Assembly (NCBI GenBank): GCA_004144935.1
Contig: SDZP01000106.1
Span: 1 to 10,138, forward strand
Direction: 5' to 3'
Length of the DNA: 10,138 bases
From: Caulobacteraceae bacterium
Lineage (GTDB): Bacteria; Pseudomonadota; Alphaproteobacteria; Caulobacterales; Caulobacteraceae
The notes beneath the pieces were generated by a model. The model was given only the letters and a program-made list of their open reading frames with translations. It was not told where the DNA came from and did not search any database. Positions 1 through 7,446 of this stretch are shown here, one piece after another. The translations under genes and the position numbers were made by a program. How positions within the stretch are numbered: the first letter of the stretch is position 1; each line of letters opens with the position of its first letter.

Positions 1-2
1 TC

Positions 3-818
3 ACCACCGCCCCGACCGCCCGCAACGAAGAGAAACTGTTCTCCTACCGGATCGGCGCGGTGTTCAAGCCGGTCGAGAACGGCACGATCTATCTCGCCTA
101 CGGCAACGTCAAAACCCCGTCCCAGGCCTCGGTAAACGGCGGCTGCGCCGTGACCGGCACGGCCCAGAACTGCGACATCGAGCCCGAAGAGGGCGAAGTC
201 ATCGAGCTGGGGACCAAGTGGGACCTGCTGGACGGCCGCCTGTCGTTGACCGGCGCTCTCTTCCAGAACACCCGCGACAAGATCCGGCTGGCCTCCAACG
301 ACGTCAACATCCCGGTTCAGCAGCAGGACGGCGAAAGCCGCGTGCGTGGCGTGACCATCGGCGTCAGCGGCCAGATCCTGCCCAGCTGGACGGTAATCGC
401 CAACTACACCTACCTCGACTCCGAGATCCTGCAGAACGTCGCCAACACCGCCGTGCCGCCGGCCAACAACGACTTCACCAAGGGCGATCCGATCCCGCTG
501 ACGCCCAGGCACGCCTTCAACATCTGGACCACCTGGCAGATCAACGAACAGTGGATGGCCGGCGTCGGCGCCAACTACTCGGGCGAGTACACTTTCCAGC
601 AGGCCAGCGCCACCGCCCCGCTGCTCCACTCGGACGACTACTGGATCCTCAACGCCTCGGTGACCTGGAACATCAACGACCGGGTCGGGCTGCAGCTCAA
701 CGTCAAGAACCTAGCGGACGAGGAATATTACACCAACATCCGCTCCAACTCCGGCTTCGGCTGGGCGGTCCCGGGTGACACCCGCTCGGCCACGCTGACC
801 ACCACGGTCCGGTTCTGA
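3..818 (+). CDS. TonB-dependent outer-membrane receptor, C-terminal part (5'-truncated by window edge)
   Basis: This is the last 271 residues of a TonB-dependent receptor, an outer-membrane beta-barrel that takes up iron-siderophore or similar ligands using energy from TonB-ExbB-ExbD. The frame is already open at the window start, so the signal peptide, TonB box and plug domain lie outside. What remains is alternating barrel strands and loops: a segment IYLAYGNVKTPS, the EVIELGTKWDLLDGRLSLTGALF pattern typical of late barrel strands (seen at about 200-265), and the family-typical LNVKNLADEEYY near the end. The chain finishes TTTVRF with a terminal Phe, the usual outer-membrane insertion signal. 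Strand order resembles siderophore receptors of the Fiu/FhuE kind, but the ligand cannot be fixed from the barrel alone. A strong terminator follows, so it is probably the end of its transcript. The family is clear; the substrate is not. Confidence 0.9.
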   Translation, partial: TTAPTARNEEKLFSYRIGAVFKPVENGTIYLAYGNVKTPSQASVNGGCAVTGTAQNCDIEPEEGEVIELGTKWDLLDGRLSLTGALFQNTRDKIRLASNDVNIPVQQQDGESRVRGVTIGVSGQILPSWTVIANYTYLDSEILQNVANTAVPPANNDFTKGDPIPLTPRHAFNIWTTWQINEQWMAGVGANYSGEYTFQQASATAPLLHSDDYWILNASVTWNINDRVGLQLNVKNLADEEYYTNIRSNSGFGWAVPGDTRSATLTTTVRF

Positions 819-862
819 ACGCCGCGATCCTCCTTCCGGCGCATCGGCAGACCCGGACTTCA

Positions 863-894
863 GGCCCCGTCCGTCTCCCCTGACGGGCGGGGCC
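863..894 (+). terminator. Intrinsic terminator after the TonB receptor
   Basis: A 13-bp stem (863-875 with 882-894, one G:U pair, otherwise complementary) closes a 6-base loop. It lies 45 bases after the receptor stop and is followed by a short T-containing run (GTCCCTGTTG) rather than a clean U-tract. The stem is almost entirely G/C and should be very stable. It separates the receptor from the kinase gene that starts at 983. Confidence 0.65.
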
Positions 895-982
895 GTCCCT
901 GTTGCACCCGGGCATGCGACGCGCTGACGCACGGGCCGCGTGCAGAACCGTTCATTCACGCCTTTGGCGGAAGGTGGGGGCA

Positions 983-3298
983 ATGAACGGGGACGAAACC
1001 AACTCGGCGACGGGGGCGGACGCAGCTCGGTGGTTCTTCGAGAACAGCCGGGACCTGTTCTGCGTGACCCGGGAAGGCCGCTTCACCATGGTCAATCCGG
1101 CCTGGGCCAAGGTCACCGGCTGGACCACGGCCGACCTGATCGGCCGGGGCGCCTACGGCTTCATCCACCCTGACGACCGCGCCGCCTTCAACGGCATGAC
1201 CGAGGTGCTGGCCGAGCGCGGCGAGGCGATGAATATCGCCCGGCTGAAGATGAAGGATGGCTCCTGGCGCTGGTTCGAGGGCCGAAACCGCCTGGCGGAT
1301 GGCGGCGAGGTGGTCGGGGTGCTGCGCGACGTGGACGAGCAGCATGCCCGGGCGACGGAACTGGAGGCGGCGCGCCACGATCAGACCATGTTGGCGGATG
1401 CCGCCGGGATCGGCGTCTGGACCTACGAGCCGGGCCCCGACCGCATCAGCTGGTCCCTCGATGTGCTCAAGCTGTTCGGCTGGCGCCAGCAGGACATCGA
1501 TACGCCCGACAAACTGTTCGCGGTGCTCGACCCAGCCCAGCGCGATGAGGTCGAGCTGGCCTTCGCCCGCGGCGTCGAGACCGGCGAAGGGGGAACGGTC
1601 GAGCATCGCATCCGGGCCATCGACGGCCGCTGGCTGACCATGCGCGCCACGTTTCGCACCGAAGAACGCGGCGACGCCTATGCCTTGAAGGGAATTTCCC
1701 AGAACGTGACCGAACTGGCCGAGGCCCGCGACGCGGCCCTGCGTGGCCAGCAGCGGGTCGGCGACCTGGCAGAGGCCCTCACGGCCAACGCGATGCGCCT
1801 GAAGCTGGCCCTGCATGCTGCCGAGGCCGGCGCCTTCGAGATCGATCATGAGCACCAGACCTTCTGGGCGTCAGACCAGTTCTACGACCTGATCGGCCGC
1901 CAGATGGGCTATGCCGACATCAACCAGCCCGTCTGGTCCTTCGTCGACGACGACGACAAGGCCCAGGTCATCGCCACCAATGTTCGCTGGGCCCAGGGCG
2001 ACACCAGCCAGGCCATGGAGTTTCGCATCGCCATGCCCGGAGGCGGGGTGCGCTGGGTGCGGGTCTATTACGCGCTGGACAGTGAAACCCGCCGGGGCGT
2101 CGGCCTGGTTATGGATATCGACGCCCGCAAGCGCCAGGAACTGGCCCTGGTCGACGCCGAGCGGCAGGCGCTGGCGGCCAGCGAGGCCAAGGCCAGCTTC
2201 CTGGCCAACATGAGCCACGAGTTGCGCACGCCGATGAACGGGGTGCTGGGCGTGATGCACCTGCTGGACCGCGAACCCCTGACCGCCGACGGACGCCGGC
2301 TGCTGGGCGAGGCGCTCGGTTGCGGCCGCATGCTGACCACGCTGCTGGACGACGTCATCGATTTCTCGCGCATCGAGGAGGGCCGTCTGGACCTCGACCT
2401 CAGTCCGGTCGACGTCACGGCCCTGACCGAAGGCGTCATCAGCATGCTTGCCCCGCAGGCGGCGGAGAAGGCAGTCGGCCTGGTTCTATGCGACGCCGAG
2501 ACCCTCGGCTGGGCCCGGACGGACGGGGTGCGGCTGCGCCAGACCCTGTTCAACCTTGTCGGCAACGCCGTGAAGTTCACGCTGGAGGGCCAGGTGACCG
2601 TGCGCTGCCGGCGCGACGGCGAGATCATCCGCTTCGAGGTCGAGGATACCGGCGTCGGTATCCCCCTGGCCGCGCAGGCCAACCTGTTCGAACGCTTCCA
2701 TCAGGCCGACACCTCGACGACGCGGCAGTTCGGCGGCTCGGGTCTGGGCCTGGCCATCACCCTGCGGCTGGCGCAGCTCATGGGCGGCGGCGTCGCCTTC
2801 GCGTCAACCCCGGGCGAGGGCTCGACCTTCGTGCTGTCGGTCAAGGCGCCGGTCGACCAACCGGCCCTGGCCGAGGACGATACCTCGCTCGACGGCGTGC
2901 TGACGAGCCTCAAGGTGCTGGTCGTCGAGGACAACCCGACCAACCAGATGATCGCGGCCCGCCTGCTGGAGATGCTGGGGGCGTCGGTCAGCCTGGTCGA
3001 CGACGGCCTGGCCGGGGTCGATGCGGCGCGGTTGGGGGTCTACGACCTGATCCTGATGGATATCCAGATGCCCGGCATCGACGGGCTGGAGGCGGCGCGC
3101 CGCATCCGGGCCCTGCCGGCGCCCGCCTGCCAGGTCCCGATCATCGCCCTGACCGCCAACGCCATGTCGCACCAGAAGGCGGCCTACCTTGCCGCCGGGA
3201 TGGACGGGGTGGTCTCCAAGCCGCTGATCCCGGCCGCCCTGCTGTCCGAGATCGCTCGCCTGTCCGAGGACGCCGCCCCCGAAGCGAACGTCGCCTGA
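983..3298 (+). CDS. Hybrid sensor histidine kinase (PAS-PAS-PAS-HisKA-HATPase-REC)
   Basis: This 771-residue protein is probably a cytoplasmic hybrid two-component kinase. I chose the ATG at 983 because GGAAGG (969-974) lies 8 bases upstream; the frame stays open to 902 but that extension is Arg-rich with no domain. Three PAS domains occupy about residues 14-115, 130-245 and 270-385; the first has the classic NPAW...TGW...IHPDD pattern. The HisKA H-box FLANMSHELRTPMNGV carries His412. The HATPase domain shows the N-box (Asn528 in FNLVGNAVKFT), DTGVGIP (Asp555) and GGSGLGLAI (from Gly584). A receiver follows with Glu649/Asp650, phospho-acceptor Asp693 in LMDIQMPG and Lys746 in VSKPL. All key residues are present, so it should be active. 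There is no signal peptide, membrane segment or Hpt domain, so phosphate would pass to a separate Hpt protein. No response regulator is adjacent; the signal sensed is unknown. Confidence 0.93.
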   Translation: MNGDETNSATGADAARWFFENSRDLFCVTREGRFTMVNPAWAKVTGWTTADLIGRGAYGFIHPDDRAAFNGMTEVLAERGEAMNIARLKMKDGSWRWFEGRNRLADGGEVVGVLRDVDEQHARATELEAARHDQTMLADAAGIGVWTYEPGPDRISWSLDVLKLFGWRQQDIDTPDKLFAVLDPAQRDEVELAFARGVETGEGGTVEHRIRAIDGRWLTMRATFRTEERGDAYALKGISQNVTELAEARDAALRGQQRVGDLAEALTANAMRLKLALHAAEAGAFEIDHEHQTFWASDQFYDLIGRQMGYADINQPVWSFVDDDDKAQVIATNVRWAQGDTSQAMEFRIAMPGGGVRWVRVYYALDSETRRGVGLVMDIDARKRQELALVDAERQALAASEAKASFLANMSHELRTPMNGVLGVMHLLDREPLTADGRRLLGEALGCGRMLTTLLDDVIDFSRIEEGRLDLDLSPVDVTALTEGVISMLAPQAAEKAVGLVLCDAETLGWARTDGVRLRQTLFNLVGNAVKFTLEGQVTVRCRRDGEIIRFEVEDTGVGIPLAAQANLFERFHQADTSTTRQFGGSGLGLAITLRLAQLMGGGVAFASTPGEGSTFVLSVKAPVDQPALAEDDTSLDGVLTSLKVLVVEDNPTNQMIAARLLEMLGASVSLVDDGLAGVDAARLGVYDLILMDIQMPGIDGLEAARRIRALPAPACQVPIIALTANAMSHQKAAYLAAGMDGVVSKPLIPAALLSEIARLSEDAAPEANVA

Positions 3299-3331
3299 AG
3301 CGCTTCCGCATCAAGCGGTTGCAGTGCTAGA

Positions 3332-3359
3332 CCTCCCCTCCTGTGACCCTCGGGGGAGG
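3332..3359 (+). promoter_or_regulatory. Hairpin covering the ribosome-binding site of the MFS gene
   Basis: CCTCCCC (3332-3338) is perfectly complementary to GGGGAGG (3353-3359), giving a 7-bp all-GC-rich stem with a 14-base loop. The right arm is the Shine-Dalgarno sequence of the transporter that starts at 3366. Folding would hide the ribosome-binding site, so translation could depend on RNA structure or on ribosomes arriving from the upstream kinase gene, which stops at 3298. There is no T-run after it, so it is not a convincing terminator. The pairing is seen directly; a regulatory role is inferred. Confidence 0.4.
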
Positions 3360-3365
3360 ATTGAG

Positions 3366-5033
3366 ATGACCGACCAGACCGTTGAAGCGGCGCCGGACGC
3401 GCCGGCCGAGACCACCTCGATGACCACGGTCGTGGCCGCCAGCGCGGCGGGCACGGCGTTCGAGTGGTACGACTTCTTCATCTTCGGCAGCATGGCCGGG
3501 ATCATCTCCAAGGTCTTCTTCACGGGCCTCAGCGAGACGGCTGGCCTGATCGCCGCCCTGGCGCTGTTCGGCACCGGCTTCGCCTTCCGCCCGCTCGGCG
3601 CCCTGATCTTCGGGCGGATGGGGGACAAGGTCGGGCGCAAGGCCGCCTTCCTGGTCACCGTCACCATGATGGGCGGCGCGACCTTCGCCATCGGCCTGCT
3701 GCCGACCTATGGCCAGGCGGGGATCATCGCCCCCATCCTGCTGATCATCCTGCGCATCCTGCAGGGCACGGCCCTGGGCGGCGAGTACGGCGGCGCGGCC
3801 ATCTATGTCGCCGAGCACGCGCCGGCCAACAAGCGCGGCCAGATGACCGGCTGGATCCAGTCCTCGGCGGCGCTCGGCCTCATCGGCGCTCTCGGCGTCA
3901 TCCTCGCCACCCGCACCCTGATCGGCGAGGCCTCGTTCGGCGAATGGGGCTGGCGCGTGCCCTTCCTGCTGTCGGCCGGCCTGCTGGCCATCTCCATCTT
4001 CATGCGCATGAAGCTGTCGGAGAGCCCCAGCTTCCAGAAGCTGAAGGACGCCGGCGAGCAGTCGAAGCATCCCTTCCGCGAGAGCTTCGGCCAGTGGAAG
4101 AACCTCAAGCTGGTGCTCATCGCCCTGCTGGCTATCATGTTCGCGCAAGGGGCCGTCTGGTACTGCGCCTTCTTCTACACCCCGGTCTTCCTCGAGAAGT
4201 TCCTGAAGGTGCCGGCAGCGACCGTCAACGAACTGATGATGGTGGTGACCATCGCCTCGGCCCCGATGTACGTCTTCTTCGGCTGGCTGTCGGACCGTTT
4301 TGGCCGCAAATGGGTGATGTGGTTCGGCATGGTGCTGGCCCTGCTGGCCTTCCTGCCGGGCTTCCACATGATGGCCCAGTTCGCCAACCCGGGCCTGGCC
4401 GAGGCCGCCCGCCGGACGCCCGTGGTGGTCATCGCCGATCCGGCCGCCTGCTCGCTGCAGTTCGATCCCGTCGGCAAGACCGCCTTCGTCACCAGCTGCG
4501 ACATCGCCAAGAGCTTCCTGGCCAACAACGGCATTTCCTATGACAACGAGACGGCCCCAGCGGGAACGCTGGCGCGGGTCAAGATCGGCGACGCCGAGGT
4601 GGTCAGCGTCGAGGGCGGCGGGCTGGACAAAGCCTCGCTTAAGACCGTCAAGGCCGGGGTCGAGGGCCGCCTCAAAGCCGCCTTGGCCGAAGCCGGCTAT
4701 CCGCTGACGGCCGATCCCGAGCGGGTCAACTTCTGGGGCCTGTTTGGCGTCCTACTGGTCTTCACCATCGCCGCCACGGCGCTCTACGGGCCCCAGGCCT
4801 CGGCCCTGGTCGAGATGTTCCCGACGCGGGTGCGCTACACCGCCCTGTCGCTGCCCTATCACGTGGGGACGGGGTGGGTCGGCGGCTTCGTGCCGTTCAG
4901 CGCCTTCGCCATCGTCGCGGCGACGGGGAACATCTACGCGGGGCTGGCCTATCCGATCTTCTTCACCGGCATCAGCGTGCTGTCGACGCTGCTGTTCCTG
5001 AAGGAAACCCGGGGCCGGTCGCTGGACTTCTAG
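3366..5033 (+). CDS. MFS transporter, metabolite:H+ symporter (MHS) family, with periplasmic insert
   Basis: A 555-residue inner-membrane secondary transporter. The ATG at 3366 was chosen because GGGGGAGGA ends 5 bases upstream; an in-frame extension to 3324 has no such site. Residues 30-50, 60-83, 94-114, 118-150, 163-182 and 197-215 form the first six helices; 248-270, 290-308 and 317-337 form helices 7-9; 456-480, about 495-522 and 525-546 form 10-12. MFS motif A is present (GRMGDKVGRK, 83-92) and repeated after helix 8 (SDRFGRK). LRILQGTALGGEYGGA (129-144) is typical of the MHS group, which includes ProP, ShiA and citrate or alpha-ketoglutarate symporters. About 110 residues (342-453) sit between helices 9 and 10, on the periplasmic side, with Cys362 and Cys378. 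Usual MHS proteins are 430-500 residues, so this insert explains the extra length. The substrate is unknown. It ends overlapping the convergent modB by 4 bases. Confidence 0.9.
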   Translation: MTDQTVEAAPDAPAETTSMTTVVAASAAGTAFEWYDFFIFGSMAGIISKVFFTGLSETAGLIAALALFGTGFAFRPLGALIFGRMGDKVGRKAAFLVTVTMMGGATFAIGLLPTYGQAGIIAPILLIILRILQGTALGGEYGGAAIYVAEHAPANKRGQMTGWIQSSAALGLIGALGVILATRTLIGEASFGEWGWRVPFLLSAGLLAISIFMRMKLSESPSFQKLKDAGEQSKHPFRESFGQWKNLKLVLIALLAIMFAQGAVWYCAFFYTPVFLEKFLKVPAATVNELMMVVTIASAPMYVFFGWLSDRFGRKWVMWFGMVLALLAFLPGFHMMAQFANPGLAEAARRTPVVVIADPAACSLQFDPVGKTAFVTSCDIAKSFLANNGISYDNETAPAGTLARVKIGDAEVVSVEGGGLDKASLKTVKAGVEGRLKAALAEAGYPLTADPERVNFWGLFGVLLVFTIAATALYGPQASALVEMFPTRVRYTALSLPYHVGTGWVGGFVPFSAFAIVAATGNIYAGLAYPIFFTGISVLSTLLFLKETRGRSLDF

Positions 5034-5731
5034 ACCGCGCCGGCCCGGCGCAGCGCCCACCTGGTCAGCGCCTCGGCGCCGATCACCGCCGCCACCGCGA
5101 TCAGCGCCGCCACCAGGCAGAGGGCTGCGGCGCGTTGCTCGGCGCCCGGGGTCTGGATCGCTTGGTAGATGGCCGACGGCAGGGTCAGGCTGACCCCCGG
5201 GATCGCCGCCGCGAAGGTGATGGTTGCTCCGAACTCGCCCAGCGCCTTGGCGAACCCCAGCACCGCGCCGGCCGCGACGCCGGGCAGGGCCAGGGGCAGG
5301 GTCACCCGGGTCAGCCGGGCCCAGGTCCCCGCCCCCAGGGTGCGGGCCGCCTGATCGACCTGGGGCGCGATAGCCTCGATCGACAGCCGAATGGGCCGCA
5401 CCATCAGCGGAAAGGCCATGACGGCGGCGGCCAGGGCGGCGCCGGTCCAGTCGAAGGCCAGGACGACGCCCACTTTCGCAAGCGGCGCGCCCAGCAGGCC
5501 CTGACGTCCCAGCAGCAGCAGCAGCGCATAGCCTGTGGCGACCGGCGGCAGCACCAGCGGCAGGTGGATCAGGGCGTCGAGCAGGCCCCGTCCCCAGAAA
5601 CGGCCCCGGGCCAGGGCCCAGGCGGCGGCGAAGGCGAGCGGCATGGCGAAGAGGGTGGCCACGGCCGCCACCCGCAGGGACAGGAGGACGATCTCGATGT
5701 CCTGGGCGGTCAATCCCATCGGGCCGCTCAT
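5030..5731 (-). CDS. modB: Molybdate ABC transporter permease ModB
   Basis: A 233-residue inner-membrane permease, close to the usual ModB length (about 230). It would form the channel through which a ModA binding protein and ModC ATPase move molybdate into the cell. Hydrophobic segments lie at about residues 12-42, 50-75, 88-112, 148-165 and 202-222. The ABC permease coupling loop (EAA-like) is QAARTLGAGTWARLTRVTLP at about 127-146, followed by ALGEFGATITF (163-173), which is highly typical of ModB. The start ATG overlaps the stop of the preceding gene (TGATG, positions 5733-5729), implying translational coupling; an internal Met5 is an alternative start. No modA or modC is next to it, because downstream is the convergent MFS gene. 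Sulfate permease CysT/CysW is the nearest alternative, but length and GEFGAT motif favour ModB. Confidence 0.85.
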   Translation of the reverse strand: MSGPMGLTAQDIEIVLLSLRVAAVATLFAMPLAFAAAWALARGRFWGRGLLDALIHLPLVLPPVATGYALLLLLGRQGLLGAPLAKVGVVLAFDWTGAALAAAVMAFPLMVRPIRLSIEAIAPQVDQAARTLGAGTWARLTRVTLPLALPGVAAGAVLGFAKALGEFGATITFAAAIPGVSLTLPSAIYQAIQTPGAEQRAAALCLVAALIAVAAVIGAEALTRWALRRAGAV

Positions 5732-6624
5732 CAGGTCCCGGGCGCCGCCAGCATGACCTCGACCATGACATCCTCGGCGGCCAGGGCCCGCAGGGTCGAG
5801 ACATCCGGCGCGCGGGTGATGATCCGCACCACTTGGCGTCCGGCCCGGACCAGGGCGGCGAGCGACTTGGGATCGCACTGCTCGGGGGCCAGCCGGCCGG
5901 CGTCGCGCCGCGCCAGGGCCATCACCGAGGGGTCGACATCGGCATCGGCGCAGATGACGTCGGCCTCGGCCAACGCCCGCGAGGCGCGCAGGGTGAGCAG
6001 GTCGCCCGGGCCACGCCCCGCCACGAAGGTCAACCGCCCGATCGGCTCGCCGCCGCGCTCCAGCTGGGCGCGCAGCAGGGCCTCGGCCCGCGGCATGTCG
6101 CCGGCCATGGCGGCTTCCGCCGCTTCGCCCGACAGCACCGAGCGCAGGAAGGCGCGGCGGGCGACGAGGTCGGGATAGGCGGCGCGCACCTCGCCCTGCA
6201 ACTGTTTCAGCAGCACCGCGACCCGGCCGGCCCCCGGCGGCACCCGCGCCTCGATGTCATTGCGCAGCAGGCTGGCCAGCATCGGCGCCGCTCCGGCGGT
6301 GCCGACGGCGGCCACCACGGCCCCCCGGTCGATGACGGCGGGGGTGTTGAAGTCGCAGAGCTCGGGCCGATCGACGACATTGACCAGGCAGCCCGCCGCC
6401 CGCGCCGCCCCGGCCGCCGCCTGGATGAACAGGTCGTCTCCGGACACGAAGGCCAGCAGGGCGCCGCTATAGGCCCCGACCAGGAAGGACTGGCTGCCCT
6501 CCAGCCGCACGATCTGCGCGGGCGAGCCCTCGAAAAGCCGGGCCTTGGCCTCGGCCGCTTCGCCGGTTCCGGCGATGACGATACGGCGGCCCTGCAGGGG
6601 GAAGAAGGCGGGAAAAGCGTCCAT
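5731..6624 (-). CDS. cysG: Siroheme synthase N-terminal enzyme (precorrin-2 dehydrogenase/ferrochelatase) with truncated SUMT-like tail
   Basis: A 297-residue protein matching the N-terminal half of CysG, which oxidises precorrin-2 to sirohydrochlorin with NAD+ and inserts iron to give siroheme in the cytoplasm. The NAD-binding GTGEAA is at 19-24, and NVVDRPELCDFNTPAVIDRG (82-101) is the family's central motif, with Asp85 at the likely catalytic position. The AVSSGG segment of enterobacterial CysG is AVGTAG here (106-111). From about residue 196 the chain resembles the start of a uroporphyrinogen-III methyltransferase (GRLTFVAGRGPGDLLTLRASRALAEADVI, 197-225, in two stretches), but it ends at 297, where a full CysG is about 457-470. 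The glycine-rich GDPF-type methyltransferase motif is not recognisable. Methylation probably needs a separate SUMT enzyme. Start and stop both overlap neighbours by one base (TGATG). The symbol is given for the family; the protein is not a complete CysG. Confidence 0.82.
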   Translation of the reverse strand: MDAFPAFFPLQGRRIVIAGTGEAAEAKARLFEGSPAQIVRLEGSQSFLVGAYSGALLAFVSGDDLFIQAAAGAARAAGCLVNVVDRPELCDFNTPAVIDRGAVVAAVGTAGAAPMLASLLRNDIEARVPPGAGRVAVLLKQLQGEVRAAYPDLVARRAFLRSVLSGEAAEAAMAGDMPRAEALLRAQLERGGEPIGRLTFVAGRGPGDLLTLRASRALAEADVICADADVDPSVMALARRDAGRLAPEQCDPKSLAALVRAGRQVVRIITRAPDVSTLRALAAEDVMVEVMLAAPGT

Positions 6625-7031
6625 CAGTCGGTCCGGCAGGCCTTGTAGGGTCCGCCGGGAAAGCCCTCCAGCATGGCTTCGTCGCCCTTGCCCCAGATCT
6701 GGAACGGGCCTTCGCCGTAGCGGGCTCCGGACGCCGCGGGGCGGGCCGCGAGCAGCTGGCTGATGCCGCCGGCCGTCACCTTCACCCTGTCGCCGGGCAG
6801 GCCCCAGGCGGCGGTGAAGCGCTTGCCGGCGGCGCAGCGGTAGAGGAGCGTATCGGGGTTGGTCCCCGGGGCGGCCATGGCCGGCGACCGCAGGGGCGCC
6901 GGGGCCGGCTGGGGCGCGGAGGCCGGCGCGGCTGGCCTCGCCGGCGGCAGGCCCGCGCGCCCGCCATCGGTGCTGGCGCAGGCGGCCAGCAGCAGCGGTC
7001 CGGTCAGCAGGGCGGCGAGGCGCAGGGTCAT
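6624..7031 (-). CDS. MliC-like lysozyme-inhibitor lipoprotein
   Basis: A 135-residue lipoprotein. The first 18 residues form a signal peptide ending in the lipobox LAAC (Cys18); the next residue is Ala, not Asp, so outer-membrane anchoring is expected. A Pro/Ala-rich linker covers about 28-55. The C-terminal domain (about 62-135) fits the MliC/PliC family, periplasmic inhibitors of c-type lysozyme: YRCAAGKRF near its start, then ASGARYGEGPFQIWGKGDEA (100-119), and a final Cys132 likely paired with Cys66. Ser101 and Lys115 correspond to the conserved Ser and Lys that MliC places in the lysozyme active site. The ATG at 7031 overlaps the cytochrome stop by 4 bases (ATGA) and is directly followed by the signal peptide; the longer upstream frame is an out-of-frame shadow of the cytochrome. 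The inhibitor function is by family; a general COG3895-type lipoprotein is the alternative. Confidence 0.78.
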   Translation of the reverse strand: MTLRLAALLTGPLLLAACASTDGGRAGLPPARPAAPASAPQPAPAPLRSPAMAAPGTNPDTLLYRCAAGKRFTAAWGLPGDRVKVTAGGISQLLAARPAASGARYGEGPFQIWGKGDEAMLEGFPGGPYKACRTD

Positions 7032-7381
7032 TTCTGGGTCTTCAGATAGGCGATGATGGCCGTCCGCGTCTTGGGATCGGCGACCTTGTTGAACATCTTG
7101 GTGCCTGGGGCGAAGGCGGCCGGTGCGGAGAGATAGGCGTCCAGCTGGGCGTCGCCCCAGCTTCCGCCCTTGGCCGACAGGGCCTTGGAATAGGCGTAGC
7201 CGGGCGAGCCGGCAAGCTTGCGGCCGGCCACGCCCTTCAGGCTCGGGCCGGCCGGACCGTTGGTCCCGGTCAGGGTGTGGCAGCTCTTGCACTGGGCGTT
7301 GAACAGGGCGGCCCCGTCCTGGGCGAAGGCGGGCGCGGCAGTCGCCGCCAAAACAAGAGTAAGCGTCATCAGGAGGCGCAT
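7028..7381 (-). CDS. Secreted class I c-type cytochrome
   Basis: A 117-residue periplasmic monoheme cytochrome c that would shuttle electrons between respiratory complexes. Residues 1-20 are a Sec signal peptide (MRLLMTLTLVLAATAAPAFA, cleavage before Gln21). Haem is attached at Cys31-Lys-Ser-Cys34-His35, and Met96 in PGTKMF is the likely sixth ligand. The order GPSLKGVAGRK, YSKAL, PGTKMFNKV, IAYLK is typical of the small cytochrome c2/c550 group. I chose the ATG at 7381 because it gives a proper signal peptide; no clear Shine-Dalgarno site precedes it. A TTG at 7414 would add 11 residues, and an ATG at 7369 would shorten the signal. It is the first gene of the four-gene minus-strand operon and overlaps the next start by 4 bases. 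Its redox partner cannot be told from this window. Confidence 0.9.
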   Translation of the reverse strand: MRLLMTLTLVLAATAAPAFAQDGAALFNAQCKSCHTLTGTNGPAGPSLKGVAGRKLAGSPGYAYSKALSAKGGSWGDAQLDAYLSAPAAFAPGTKMFNKVADPKTRTAIIAYLKTQK

Positions 7382-7446
7382 GGGGGGTCCGTCGGCTGCT
7401 GGGTCGCGGGTCAAGCTAGAGCATAACGCCTGCCGGGTTAACCGGG

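Noticed and set aside
956..1855. 299-residue open frame on the minus strand
   Set aside because: Antisense shadow of the kinase gene. The plus strand encodes well-conserved PAS domains, and long antisense frames are expected at this GC content.
3301..3317. CGCTT-AAGCG hairpin after the kinase stop as a terminator
   Set aside because: The stem is only 5 bp, with no T-run.
3327..4367. 346-residue open frame on the minus strand
   Set aside because: Antisense to the MFS gene; its Glu/Gly/Arg-rich composition is typical of reverse-frame translation.
4874..6178. 434-residue open frame on the plus strand
   Set aside because: Low-complexity Gln/Gly/Arg-rich shadow lying antisense to modB and the siroheme gene, both of which have clear motifs.
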